From assembly GCA_918026815.1 (NCBI GenBank), contig CAKJVC010000010.1, positions 1,800,501 through 1,864,500 on the forward strand: a DNA stretch of 64,000 nt, in the 5' to 3' direction. Source of the DNA: Chalara sp. BL73 (lineage: Eukaryota; Ascomycota; Leotiomycetes; Helotiales). The translations under genes and the position numbers were made by a program. Of this stretch, positions 50,558 to 62,957 are shown piece by piece (position 1 is the first letter of the stretch; each line of letters begins with the position of its first letter). The notes beneath the pieces are model-generated. The model saw only the letters and a program-made list of their open reading frames with translations, made no database searches and was not told the origin of the DNA.

Positions 50558-50759
50558 CGCCTATGATTTTGACCAATTTGGTAGAAATCCGAATAATGAT
50601 ACATATCGCAGCTACAGAACATCAGGCAATTCATAGTTCACCCAACGTGATGAGCTCAATTGCAAACATCCATGTGACTCTTCCACTCCACGATCGACAT
50701 GCACATTTACAGTATGGCACTCTATCCGCGGAGAAACAAATACGTTTAATCCGTATACT

Positions 50760-51428
50760 AAGTCTCTCCTTTCTATCTATCTATATGCTGAACAAGACTT
50801 TATGTACCTTCTGCCTTTCAAACAACTGGAATGTCTCTAGCGTCTGCTCCAGCAGCATCTTAAACTCACACAAGACTACCCACCAGGGTCTAATCAAAAA
50901 CACCTCGTACAGAACATCACTCATACACAATTGCCACATCCTTTGAATATAGCACAAAGCCCGGGAAGCTGATACGCTCGTTATGCACTCCTACGCTGGT
51001 GATCTTACCAGGGGGCCAAACTAGTTTGAGCGTTTGTTCAGTCGCGTCGGAATGGCCAACAGCTTCTACGACCACGTTTGCACCGTGACTAGATGAGGCG
51101 GTTTTGATCCTTGCGAGCGGGTCGTCGGAGAAGCTATTGGCAAGGCGCCCAGATTCTCGGCGGCAATAAAACGCTCGGGGATAGAGTCGACGGCGAAGAT
51201 CTTGCCTTTGCCTCCCGTTAGATAGCACAGATGCCTACGGGTCAGCAGCCTAGAACCACCCCCATAGTATTCTCTTCCTCGGCTTCAGGGAGGCCCTTCA
51301 GGAAGGGACATGCTGCAAAGTACCCCGTAGGAAGTACATCTGCCATGATGATGAATATGTCATCTGGGATCGAAGACTGTGCCTTCGCCAGCGGAGGTGC
51401 GGCGTGCGGGACGCGGATTGTATCCTGA
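50760..51428 (-). pseudogene. Zinc alcohol dehydrogenase, second decayed copy
   Basis: Homologous to 24242-25392 but lacking its first ~120 codons. On the minus strand it opens with IRVPHAAPPLAKAQSSIP, DIFIIMADVLPTGYF, then VVLGC followed by a TGA where Gly is expected. The same apparent two extra bases seen in the other copy occur before LTGGKGKIFAVDSIPERF. A good segment KITSVGVHNERISFPGFVLY follows, then more decay. Identity with the first copy extends past the gene (TCTATATGCTGA-type flank), so the two loci arose by segmental duplication. Confidence 0.8.
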
Positions 51429-51850
51429 TTGGCCGCAGGCGCTTATTCATATAAAGTGACTGGGATCGATCGAAAGTTGAGAGCGATAGCCAATGTTAGC
51501 CCGGCGATCCCCCCCCCCCCTACAATGGCAAGCTCGAAGTCTTTTACCTGCAACATTTTGTGGATCGTGATGGGTGGGAGAGTGTCTAGATAGGTGCTGA
51601 CAGGAGACAACTAACGGTGACAGGAAACAAGGCTTAAAATATTCCAGTACCTATCGGATCGCATCTTTCCAAGAACGGAGCCCCGTAAGGGATGCCCCGA
51701 CCGGAAATAAGGTCTCCTGGCCGCTATTTGTGACGATGGCAATGATAGCCGTACAGCACTACGGAAGGCAAACGCCGGAATCTTTCACGATGCGAATTTT
51801 TGTATTTTATTTTACTTAGTTAATTCTTAGCTAGGGAAGAGGAGCTAGGA
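51429..51850. other. Intergenic
   Basis: Contains a C10 run near 51510. No gene seen. Confidence 0.5.
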
Positions 51851-53345
51851 ATGACGAAGACCGTCGGGACTGAAGGAGTGATGTCGGGAGACCCCGATAC
51901 TCCGAACAACTCTTCGGAAAACATTCCGATGCCCGATAGTAGTAACAGTAACCTAGGATCCAGGTTGATGGGTTCACATACACCCGTCGGAGTGTCATCA
52001 CCACAACTCTTTAGTTCTAGCTACATGCGGGGAAACGAGGATACACTAAATATTGCAGGGCTTCGTGACAGGGAAGTAAGATGAGCATATATTCCGTGGG
52101 TAAGACCTGGTTTATGAATAATTCTAGCCTGCAACTTTAACATTGCTTGCTAGCAGCACGACGATATTACCTCTCCCTCTCCTACTCAATACATATCCAA
52201 AGAGGTGGTTAATCTCAAGAAAATGGACGACAAGGTTGGAAACATAAACGACCATAGACTCAATGGCGAGGAGACTTACGACTCGGTTCTGGCGAGAATA
52301 AGATCAGCTGGCATTCTAACAATCTCGCCAGAGCTCTTTGAGAAACTCTACCTACAGCCTAAAGTCCCGGTAAAAGGAAATCTTCGGGAAATTGTTGGAA
52401 ATCCAACGCCGTTGTATGTTCTTAAGACAGGATGGGTTGTTGAATACTCCTATATGCGCCTCAGAAGCTAAACGAAAGTAGGGGTCTTGTTGGCTTTGTT
52501 GTCGGCCTCACACCGTTTGCGTGCACCTTAATGGGGTGGCGAGGCAGTAATATTGGGCCAAATACGGGTGCGGCTAATGTGTAAGTTCCAAGTATTAATT
52601 TGTCCTTATTGGTGTGCTAACTGCATCGGAGGGGCGACTACTTCTTCATTGGGGGTCCCCTGCTTCTACTTAGTGGCATATTGGAATTTATACTGGGAAA
52701 TACATTCACCTACATTGTTTTTGTTAGTTATGGTATCTGCCAATGCTCCGAACTTGCGTTCGACTGTGCTGATGCATGCAGCTGGCATTTTTTTTACACT
52801 AGGTGCATCTTTCCAGCCATTTTACAATGCAGCTGGAGCATACTCTCCCAATGGCCTGGATAATAACGCTGGTGTCACCACGCCAGCGTTCAATGCCAGC
52901 TTTGGTAAGTATTTGACGTGCAATACTCTCTGCGAAAAGCATTGACGTAGCATATATAGGCTTCTTTTTGATTGCTTGCGCTGCTTTGAACTTTCTATTC
53001 TTAATATGCGCCACGCGAATCAATGTTGTTTTCTTCCTTGTCTTCAGCGGTGCCTGTCTGGGCTTTATCCTTGCTGCTAGTGCCCGGTGGTGTATTGCTG
53101 AGGGCCATATTGCACTTGCTGGACGTCTTGTTGTAGTATGTCATCCCAATCCCCATACCTAGGGAAAAATATTGATAAATTTCGGGAAGGGTACCGGAGC
53201 TTCGTGGTTTGCTATCTCAATGCTAGGCTGGTATCTCTTGGCTATCCAGTTATTTTCTATTATGGCAATAACAGTTCCTCTACCTGTTGGAGACCTCACA
53301 CATTTCTGGAACAGAAGATCGAAGGATGCAGGGCAGAATGTGTAG
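51851..53345 (+). CDS. GPR1/FUN34/YaaH (acetate-type) transporter
   Basis: Exons: 51851-52075, 52157-52413, 52482-52580, 52632-52732, 52782-52904, 52960-53135 and 53190-53345, 378 aa. A shorter start at the ATG 52223 gives 281 aa, the usual family length. The extra N-terminal exon joins in frame through GAA-GTAAGA ... AGCAG, so either start is possible. The core has TISPELFEKLYLQP, the family signature NPTPLGLVGF, MGWRGSNIGPNTGAA, FIGGPLLLLSGILEFILGNT, LGASFQPFYNAAGAY, FSGACLGFILAASARW and a final VPLPVGDLTHFW. Six membrane spans are visible. Family members (Ato/Ady2, AcpA) move acetate, other monocarboxylates or ammonium across the plasma membrane. Convergent with the Zn2Cys6 factor at 54177. 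Confidence 0.9.
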
Positions 53346-53743
53346 GCGTTGGTTCTTGCAGACTTTCGAGGAAGTATAATAAAACAAGAGCTACTAAACA
53401 GAAAGTATATTTTTTATATTCTAGGATAGGTCGTGCTGCAATATTTGGGCCGTACGGCCGGAAATATGTAAGGGAGATGTACACTAGATATAAGTTCAGT
53501 TACAAATTCGACTACATTCTTCACTTTTCTTGAGTAGTGGCCGATAGACGCGCACAGATCGTATTCAATATCAAGATGAAAACTTAGTTACATTTAGGAG
53601 TGCAGCATTTTTATATAAACATTTAGGGTGATACACTTCTAAATCTTCTAATTCCTTTGAACCCTATAGATTCTCTGTTTTAATTATTTATGGTCATATA
53701 GCATAAGATACTTTGTAATCCATACTTTCATCCTTTAGCTAGC

Positions 53744-53923
53744 TGTCGGAATACCTGCCACAAAAGGCGTAATAGCTTTGACTACGCTCTTGCTGGTGTG
53801 GTTCTGGTATTCATTGATTGTTCTAAGCTACGGCCTATTGCCAGGTAAATATATAGGTGATAGAAGACCCACAATTCCCGCGATCTGATGGATCGCGTGA
53901 AGCTATGTACATGCATTCCAACA
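53744..53923 (+). repeat. LTR-D copy 4, solo, with TSD
   Basis: 180 bp, TGTCGGAATACC ... GCATTCCAACA. Perfect duplication CTAGC at 53739-53743 and 53924-53928. Lies between the convergent transporter and transcription factor genes. Confidence 0.93.
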
Positions 53924-54176
53924 CTAGCTTAACCACAGAAAAATATTGCAGTAAATAATCGACTATTGATTAGATCAGTTTATATCCAAGAGTTGAATAT
54001 ACCAATGGTACTGACCGTACCACTTTCGAACTCTTTGGCTACAGCCACACAGGTTTACCCACCAGAGTCTACCATAGCTTCTAGTTTCAATATTAGTAGC
54101 ACGATCTTTATAAATTTGCAAGGGTTATATTAACCCTTATATATTCTCTAGTAACAGCACGCACTCATGGATGCGT

Positions 54177-56772
54177 TTAAGCGGGATTTGTATTACCTAG
54201 GTTGGTGATATGCTGACTAAACCAAGCATCATATAGGCTATCTACTCCGTAAGGATTGAACTGGCTGAAGTCGATCTGCACATCGGATTCTGAAGAAAAT
54301 TGCGGTGTTATTCCTTCATTTCTGGCAACGCTGTCCGCAGAAAGGCCATGGTTTGCCGTTTCTTGAAGGAGTAATTAGCACAAGACAGTGACAAGAATAG
54401 CGGACTTAACTGACCTTGGGATTGCTGTCCTTGTATCTGGCATCGGAGAGCCTCCAAGACTTGTATGGCACGTGGAGCCGTATATATGTGCTCTTTGTAA
54501 TGCATCATTATTGATAAACAGCGATTCCACGAGATCTCAAAGTCCTCTTCGACGCTAGCTTCAGCCTTTGGGAGTCTCATCGAAACGAGGAGGATAGTGG
54601 CAGAAGCAAACGTAACTATCAAGTATTAGCTTAAAATATGTTAAATGATCATTAAGGATAAGAACGATCTTACAGTAAACAGAGTGCCAACCGGAACTTT
54701 TGTAGGCAGTGTCAAGATGCTCGAAAATTGTCTCAATTAGGCGATGCGCTGTACTAACACATAAATTACAGTAGCGCCTAATAATTTCATCATCAAGTAA
54801 TGACAGGTTTTTTTCTATTGATACTTGCGTCATGTCTTTGGGGGAGCGCTTAGTTGCCAATATGAGTAATGGCCGTAAAGACAATAGTCTAGTATATAGG
54901 AATCTAGCACATTCAGCGCAATATTTGACAAGGAGTAAATATGGAACTTTACCGACAGTACAACACCTGTTGTTGGAGATTTATGTAGCCATTTTTCTCT
55001 GATATCACCACTTCGGAGCTACGTGTTATTTTAAGATAATCCGGTATTGAGGTGAAAAAACTATCCAAGCGACGGTTAAAGCTTAAAACTTCTAGTACCA
55101 TGTTCTGCAGGTGGAGTTCAGATATAGGATGTGTGCTCGAGTCGCCCACATAGAAAGAAGACAATATATCATCCAAAATCTCGAAAAGTTGACAGGAAAA
55201 AACAAAGAGGCCCATTCGCGAAAGCACATGCCGTGGTTGAACACCCTCGCTTTCTTCACGTAAATATTCGTCATCGATTAAAGAAGGCATTATAGTGTTG
55301 TAGGATCTATTTAGCATAGCTGGTCGCCCAAACGTCATAGCTAGTAGCCTTTTAGTAGTTAGTTGATATTTTACGTGCCAGAAGTAAATTCAAGGTGGTA
55401 CAAAGAACGAACTTGTCTAGGACAACGCAAGTATGCCAGATCCTTCTCCTCATCTCTCGGCTAAGTTGGTTCTCAATTCTCTGCTCTGAGTGTTCAAGAT
55501 GTAAGCCTAGACTTTGTGCAAGTCGAATAGCAAGCCCGACAGAGTTCCAACAATGGCTTGCGTAGCTGGTTGACTGAAGATATACCCCACTTAGAAGGAG
55601 CCATTGTATTACCGTCACTGAAGTGGTACCAAGGATATCATAAAGTAGGACCTGCCGAGACATCTTATAAAACTCATCGGCAGCTGTAGCTCTGCGTGAC
55701 GAAGGTACCAAGCTACTAAATTGGCAACCCAGCGCAAAGACAAGATTCAAACTACACATGAAGATCTCCTGTTCGTTGCTTAGCGCTGAGATATCGCCAG
55801 GAAGCCATAGTCTGTTATATTTTTCGATAAATGATGTTTTGTGAATAATTGGAAAGAGTGGATGGATGAACTCCCAAAAGCAGTGCAGGAAATCATCTGC
55901 ATTGCTACGAAGGGGCAAGACAGCAAGGGTGCCTCTCTTTCCAATTGACATGTCAAGACGCTGAAGTAATGGAGGTGCGTTGGTATGTCTAAAGTCGGGG
56001 ATGCCACTATTATCTTGGTGTGTGATTGACGGCGTATTGTCATCTTTTCGGACCTCCTGTGTTACGTGTCGCACGAAAGCAATAGTGGAAGACTCGCCAT
56101 AGAGGCAACTATCGGGATCCTCAGAAATGACAGTAGCTAAGGCATCAACATGAGTCCCGGCGTTGCTGCGGGGAGACAGACTCTGAATAGTTGCGTTATA
56201 CGCATTCAGACTCTGGCTAGCTGCGTTGTATCCAAGGCTTGGCGATATCAGTTCATTGTTAATCGGAGCTATGTTCTGACCAAGGTCAAGGCCTTCCGGG
56301 CCGCTGATGCTCACTCGATCGTTCTCCCCTATAGCTCGTCTCAGCTGCTTGCTAGGATTGCGACGACTGTAATGTCCATTTTGGATATGCGGCTAGGCTC
56401 TTAGAAAAGATTCAAACTCACGTGAGATATTCGGCTGCTCGTCTCCTAAGCCGCTCTGCTCGAGCCGCTGTAATCGAGTGTCAAGATCCGCATATCTGGA
56501 GACATCTCAGCAACGTGATCAAAGATAGAACAATAGACCAATCACCTATGTAAAGTAGGGGCAGTATGCTCATAGATGCATGTATCTGCCACGCCTCGTC
56601 GCTCGCAGGCTAGACAAATCGGCTGTCGCCCGTCGCACCTCGTCTTGCGCCCTCGACACGTCTTGCAAGCTCGCTGGATTTTGCGGCGTTTTACTCTCGT
56701 TAGTAGAGGCGGTGACTGAGGGGACGATTGCCTTCGTATTGCCTCGTCGGCATCCGATGATTGACCTTCCAT
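54177..56772 (-). CDS. Zn2Cys6 transcription factor, 766 aa
   Basis: Seven exons: 56546-56772, 56418-56495, 55375-56366, 54953-55340, 54674-54903, 54415-54615 and 54177-54361. They sum to 767 codons with one frame throughout. Start MEGQSSDADEAIRRQ at 56772; a further upstream ATG (56856) is possible. The Zn(II)2Cys6 cluster is CKTCRGRKTRC then CLACERRGVADTC (residues ~30-60), followed by a short coiled coil (DLDTRLQRLEQSG). The fungal transcription factor domain has FWEFIHPLFPIIHKTSF, YASHCWNSVGLAIRLAQSLG and RRRIWHTCVVLDK, then MTFGRPAMLN. The C-terminus is acidic and Asn-rich. A nuclear DNA-binding regulator; targets are unknown. The nearest candidate is the convergent acetate-type transporter, but distance and orientation give only weak support. 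Confidence 0.9.
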
Positions 56773-59731
56773 GGATATCTGATTGGGATTTGAGATAGGA
56801 TGTCGTATGCGCGAGTGCCTGCACAGGCTCACTAGAGATTCAAGTACACTCGGCATTATACGCGGCTTATTACGTAATTTTTTTTTTTCTGTTTTCAAAG
56901 TAATTCCACAAGTTAGTGGTTTTTACCCCGCAGTGGTTTGTGTCAGGTGCCGGGATATCACGTGCTAAGGAGCAAATAGAGGGTTCGGTAGGGTTCCACA
57001 TTTCGGCACGTAAGGAGTCGCCAGGGTACGGAGATGTATAAGTAGGAAGGGTAGAGATTAGTTTTTGTATAAATGAGAGCTGATTAGTGACACACTACTC
57101 CAGCACCTTACAATATGATGCACGATTATTTGTATTGTTGAGAATGCAGACGTTTGTATATCATGAGCTTATATCCGTCTCACTTCCATGTTTCGGCATT
57201 CGCTTGTAAAATGTGGCAGTTTTGGCTTAGTCAACTCTTGGCGCCAGGATCCTATTTCAATAACTCTTGATGGTTGATTCTATTAGCTCGACAGTCAAAT
57301 ATTTATGCCCTATTCTCCAGCCTATGTTTTGTAATATTATCACCTATAGACGTTCTGTCTGACAATTTGCTAAATAAATCAATAAAACCATACTTGCTTA
57401 ATCAAACTCTGGACTCGTAACTCTTGGATAAGCCCCAGATCAAGTCACCTACGTCCTGAGGATCTACTTCCTCTCCCAATACCTCTTCCGCTCTGCCCAG
57501 CTCTGGATCTGAAACCCCTATGGCTAGGTGAGAGGGGCAAGAGAGGTCACAGAAGGACCAGCACACTCAAATTCAGCTAGCCGCTGCTTCTTCAAGGCCT
57601 GGCTCTTGTTTATGAATCTGAATGGCGTCTGTCGGCCATTGGTTATGCTTGCTGACTTGCTGGCTGAAATATAGATACTCCCTATTCTGGGCCGCAGAAG
57701 GGACGGATTCTCAATCGCCTGGCTGCGATAAATAAATTTGACTCTTCGAGCACTGGTATATCCCAGAACGACAACTCTCAAGGGATATCATGTAGTTTTA
57801 GCAAGGGGTCACTACTCATCTCTTAGGAAAGAATTGCCTCGCTAACCTTAACTTTAGACTAGGGAACGCTGACGAGGTAGTTCGTGACTTCGTTGTTATT
57901 GAATTAAACCTCCGCTCCGTATAGCACAAGGTGTTTACCACCTTAGGTAATGCTACCACAATCCTGGGTCGCCCTTTTTAAGCTGATGCTGACATACTTG
58001 ACCGCTCCAATGGCATCTTTGGCCGACGGAGCCTGTGGAATCTCGTCTCCTTGACCAGAGTACAGACTAATCTGCTCTATGCTGTGCGTCCTGAGGCACC
58101 GAGTAGTGACAAGCTTCTCCATCCGCGAAAATTTAGACTCGTCCATGAGGTCACCCAAGTTGTAAGATTTGGGCTTTGCAACAAGCCAATCTGGCGTAAG
58201 GCTCTGGTCGTCCTTGCCGATAAGGGGTATTCCGCTATGGTTTCGAACAATGTAAAGTGGATTGGGTGTGACTGCTTTTGAGGCCAAGGCCAGTTCGGAT
58301 TACCTAGGTAGTATAGCTTTTGGAGCGTTAGTAGTTGTGGGCTTCCCTCCTTAAAAAATAGCATTGAATTTATGGATACGGTTATCCAAGATATCCTTTA
58401 CTATAAGGAGTTCCAAAAATAGAGTCTTTGTATTAGGAATGCCATACAATGAACCTTTCGCCAAAGTCTCCTGACTAAAATGGATGGTTGGTTCGGTTCA
58501 GATTTTGATCGGGTCTGGATTTAATACAAGGCAATGAATTTTAGAGCATGTAGCTACCGATCGGTGTCTTTGCGGCCTGTGTTGTGAGTTATCAACCGGC
58601 TATTAAACCTTGTCGATGCTTTGCCAGCATATGGTTCCTTTCATTCCGTATGCCCATTTAACTGTATGCTGGCCGCGCCGCTGTTCAAGGCACTGGGAGT
58701 AGCTAACTGGATGGAGACACACACTCAGGTTTTCAATAGACCAAATCTTTTCAGTTAGCTCACCACTGGGCCAATGTGTTTCAACCCACTCTACTTAGAC
58801 CTACAAATCCCTTTTTACCATAACGAAATTCTGATTTCTCATGGTAGCAAGTACTTCTAATTGATTTAATGTAAGCTCTCTACCCAACATAGGCTTGGAG
58901 AGTAGCATGAGACCACTGTATGTCTTCAATACCATGAGATAATAGAGTTTATATTGCTCAAAGCCATATACTGTTCGCTTAGTGCTGGCTCAACAAAGCC
59001 TTCGTCAATAGTCCAAGAATTGCATCTACTCTTGTGAACATGTCTAGGTACTTCAAATTAATACTCAATCCTATGTGATTATGATTACAAGACAGAAAGG
59101 AACAACTCACTAATAGTCTACTAGCCCTAAAGAGTAATTAATTATTATTGGCTCATCTCATCTAGAACAAGTGCTTCACAGTGACTTGGATAATAAGCGA
59201 AGAAACAGCTTACAACTTTTTAGAGGGGGATTGCTGTTTTTTCGATGATGAATAGGAGTATGATCTCATGACAAAGCACGATAATAGCCAAGTAATTGTA
59301 CAAGGCGATATGGATTATCGCATTTCGAACAGTGATTTAAAGGCAGATACAAAGAGATTAGCTGCCAGTCTATTTTGTGTTGCTTGAATTTTATTCAAGC
59401 TAGTCTCTATTTCTTAAAGCTATAAGTCTTGGCTCCTGAAGCGTAATACCATGCATTTACACACGGAATGACAGCATGATACGGCCGGTTTTGGCTTCTA
59501 AATGCAAGTGCCTTTCGACTACAGATAAGGTTCCGCAACTGCGTGTCCTCTGTAAAAATTGAGGCTCCACCATCAGCAAGGTGGCATAAGAAATCCGAAA
59601 TAACAAAGGACCAAGTATGAGTGCTTTTTATGCAGCTGCCTCTCACCTTGAACTATTATATGTAGTTGAAAGAGGATACTCAAGGACTAGTGAGAAAGTT
59701 GGATATTAAACCTGATGTCGAAAATTATACC
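56773..59731. other. Gene-poor stretch with decayed coding traces
   Basis: Minus-strand frames at 57524-57781, 57943-58287 (ISLYSGQGDEIPQAPSAK) and around 58700-58960 look weakly protein-like but are broken and unrecognised. The frame at 59407-59646 (79 codons) is similar. No splice chain joins them. Probably remnants of one or more genes or transposons. Confidence 0.4.
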
Positions 59732-59921
59732 TATTGGGATAATTATCACCGTGCAAAGGCGTAGTAGCTATTGACTACGCTCTTGCGGTGGTGGTTATAG
59801 TTCCTTGATTATTGTTAGGCTCTAAGCCACGGTTCTATCGCAAAGTGGTTGTAGGCCCCCGAAGCGCCACAATTCACATGCCCCGGTGGTTCATGTGACC
59901 TTATTTACATGCGTACCAACA
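59732..59921 (+). repeat. LTR-D copy 5, solo, with TSD
   Basis: 190 bp, TATTGGGATAATTATCACC ... GCGTACCAACA; the first dinucleotide is TA, a likely mutation of TG. Perfect duplication ATACC at 59727-59731 and 59922-59926. Second subtype, like 6241. Confidence 0.88.
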
Positions 59922-61207
59922 ATACCAATTCTAACCAAATACACGACTGTTAACGATAGTATCTCTACTTAGAGCACTTTCCGAACGACCAATATTGTTA
60001 ATTCGAAACTGGACACTGTCAGCTTGCGGTTAACTAGCTCTAAGGTACCCTGCGCAAAACCGAATGTAGTAGCATCGACCTTTTTCTCCAGGAATGATTA
60101 GTAATATCTTATTTGTTAAGTGCAAGTATATATTAATCCCCTTTTTGACCTCCGAACAGTATCATATTCAGCAAAATCGTTAGTAGTGTATTACCTAATC
60201 CGGCCAATATAAGAAAGAACTCTCAGATGTCACATTGGCACAGAACCATGCATCTCGTGAGACTGACAGATGATACACGAGTTTGATCACTCTTATATAG
60301 GTACTCTGTGTCTTAGCTTGGCCCTCAAGTCACTTTTTTTCTACGTGTATACATGCGCTCGCTCTCGTCAGCTTTAGGTCCTCCCGACCAAAATCAATCG
60401 GTTTTGCCTTTTGCATTGAAATATTAGCTCAGCGGGAACTATCAAAGCCCCGCATTCCTGCCCATCAAATTCACTTGAAAAATACGGTTGTGGCGCGCTC
60501 AAAGTATCCATTAAGAATACAGATAGAGCCGAGATCAAGAGAGCCATTGTCTTGTGCTTGTGAGTGAGAAATTTGCCACAACTGAGGTGCGGAGATATAA
60601 TGCTAAGTCTAGGCGCATGCCTAAAGCTCATTGGTTGATACTGGTATATGGAGCGTTGCGGATATTCTCACAGAGAAAAGAGACGTTACATGGTCGAACA
60701 AAGTAAAGAATAGATTACTTAACTAAGTGATCAGAGCGCGAGGCCGCCATCCGAAGATATGCTGCATATTTTTATGAGTCCTGGATCTTTCTAAGTGTCG
60801 GTTTATTATCGCGTGATGATCCCGGTTTCTGCCCGTGGAGTAGTCCCGGTGTAGAGGATAGTGCGGGGAACCTTGGGGAATATGGGGGGCATATTGCACT
60901 CGGAATGACTAGAGATAGTGTTCGGGCCGCTGAAGCCGACAATCTATTTATTTGGGACATGCTCCTTCCCCTTCCTCGTTGTTGAAAACACCACAGTCAC
61001 TGTGTTTTGGCAACTACGTATTCAACGGACCATTTGACATAATGAAGACAGCAACAAAAAGGACCCAAGAGGTCTCGCAGACTCTGCTTTTGGTAGGCTG
61101 AACCAGCTCCAGGACTAGACATCCTCTCTCGCGATGAAAAGATCTACTCTTTCTGATACAACTCATTTGTCTAGGCCATCCCGAACGATCAGAGACCGTG
61201 GTATTTA
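59922..61207. other. Intergenic; possible 5' exon of the transporter
   Basis: An ATG at 61134 opens 24 codons (MKRSTLSDTTHLSRPSR) that end in TAG at 61206, one frame away from the transporter. Confidence 0.45.
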
Positions 61208-62803
61208 GTGCCCCATCTCCTGAAATTGAATATTCTCCTTGGCGGGTTGCTACTTTACTCCGGTACCGTCGGTTACGACACTTCTCTTATGAATGGTCTC
61301 CAGTCCCTTCCCCCTTGGCAAACATTCATGAATCACCCCACTGGAGCATGGCTAGGATTTATTGGAGCAATCCAGTCACTAGGCGGATTGGTAGCGCTAC
61401 CATTCCAGGCCTGGGCTGCCAATAAATACGGCCGCAAGTTGTGTATCATTGTAGGGTATTTCTTCATTATTCTCGGGGTGGCCATGCAAGCTGCCACACC
61501 AAGCCCTACTCTATTCATCCTTTCTCGGTTGTTTGTTGGTATTGCCTGCTCCTGGTTTGGGACATCTGCCATCATCGTTACTGAATTGGCCTATCCCACC
61601 CATCGCGCCAAGATAACTGGGTTATATAATTGTTTTTTTTACGTCGGCTCGATACTATCAGCTTGGACGACGTTTGGTTGCCGCAATTATGAAACGTCGT
61701 GGGCTTGGAGGATTCCAGTCATACTTCAAATGGCTCTCCCTGTGGTGGCTCTGCCCACAACCATTCTGTGTCCTGAAAGCCCTAGATGGCTAGTTCGTAA
61801 TAACCGTTCTGCGGAGGCACGTGCTATATTGGTCAAGTATCATGCTGGAGGGGATGAGACGTCGACATTAGTTGCCATGCAGATGGAGGAGATCATTCAA
61901 TCAATCACCATGGAGACTGAGTTCGCTGGTGCGACAAGCTGGGCTGGCATGTTTAAGACTAAGGGAAACCGACATCGCGCTTATATCAGTATTACCCTGG
62001 GAGTAGCTGCTCAGTGGAATGGAGGGTGAGTGGCTCGCTAGCATTTTCCTAGATACCGAAACTAATATCTCTCACACAGAGGCGTTGTCTCATACTACCT
62101 AAACCTCATTCTAAACAGCGTCGGCATCAAATCCGTAACCCAGCAAACCCTTATTAATGGTGGTCTCCAAATATGGAACCTCATTCTCGCGGTCGTTGGC
62201 TCCCTTCTCGTCGAGCTTGCTGGACGGCGCCTTCTCTTCATTCTCTCTACTTGCATCATGCTAGTTAGCTACATTATCATAACAGCTCTCTCTGGTAGCT
62301 TCGCTACGACTCAAGCTTCTTCAGTCGGACTCGCTGTAATACCCTTCTTGTTCATCTATTATGGAGGTTACGATATCGCCTTTACGCCACTTCTAATTTC
62401 CTACCCCGCAGAGATTTGGACTTATGCCTATCGCGCCAAGGGTCTTGCGTTGACGACCATGTGCACATTCCTTGCTCTTTTATTTAACCAGTAAGTAATC
62501 AACCTTACAGCACTATACAATGCCTAGAAGTTATAATAATCAAATAATATGATAAAAAGGTTTATTAACCCTATTGCTTTGCAATCGATTGGCTGGAAGT
62601 ACTACATTGTATATATTGCTATACTCGTTCTCATCCTAATTAATGTATGGTTTACATACCCTGAGACGAAGGGATACGCATTGGAGGAAGTTGCTATCGT
62701 GTTTGATGGTGATAACGAGGATGTACAAACTAGGTTAGCCAAAGGGAGAGGCGAAACACATCATATCGAGAGGGTTGGAGATGTCACGAACACGGTCCTA
62801 TGA
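61208..62803 (+). CDS. MFS sugar transporter (lactose-permease-like)
   Basis: Exons 61208-62025, 62080-62490 and 62560-62803, at least 490 codons. Visible: GYDTSLMNGLQSLPPW, NKYGRKLCIIVGYFF (loop 2-3 motif), a central PESPRWLVRNNRSAEAR, a long loop, then AAQWNGG and GGYDIAFTPLLISYPAEIW, and the C-terminal YPETKGYALEEVA. Twelve membrane helices fit a plasma-membrane sugar:H+ symporter of the fungal lactose permease group. The 5' end is unresolved: 61208 is GTG, the sequence before it resembles an acceptor (ATTTAG), and an upstream ATG frame at 61134 is out of phase. The last six residues (VTNTVL) and the stop are supplied by LTR-A copy 4, inserted at 62782. Confidence 0.8.
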
Positions 62804-62877
62804 GCATGGAAAGGCGGTTTGTAGGTGCTTCAATACGAAAATACTAAACTAAGGAGAAGAGGTGGAGCTCTAGAAAA
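62782..62877 (-). repeat. LTR-A copy 4, within a gene's 3' end
   Basis: TGTCACGAACACGGTCCTATG ... CTCTAGAAAAGCTC, inverse of the last ~95 bp of copy 3. It overlaps the transporter coding end and supplies its stop. Truncated at 62877, where repeat H begins. Confidence 0.8.
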
Positions 62878-62881
62878 GCTC

Positions 62882-62957
62882 TGTAAGGATTTGAGGTTCC
62901 TGGTAGCTGACGTTTCTCTGACTAAGCAAAGGACACTAGTGCGGAAGACTTTTCTCA
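62882..62957 (+). repeat. 76-bp repeat H, copy 2
   Basis: TGTAAGGATTTGAGG ... TTTTCTCA, matching 39941-40016. Then no gene is seen to 63354. Confidence 0.6.
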
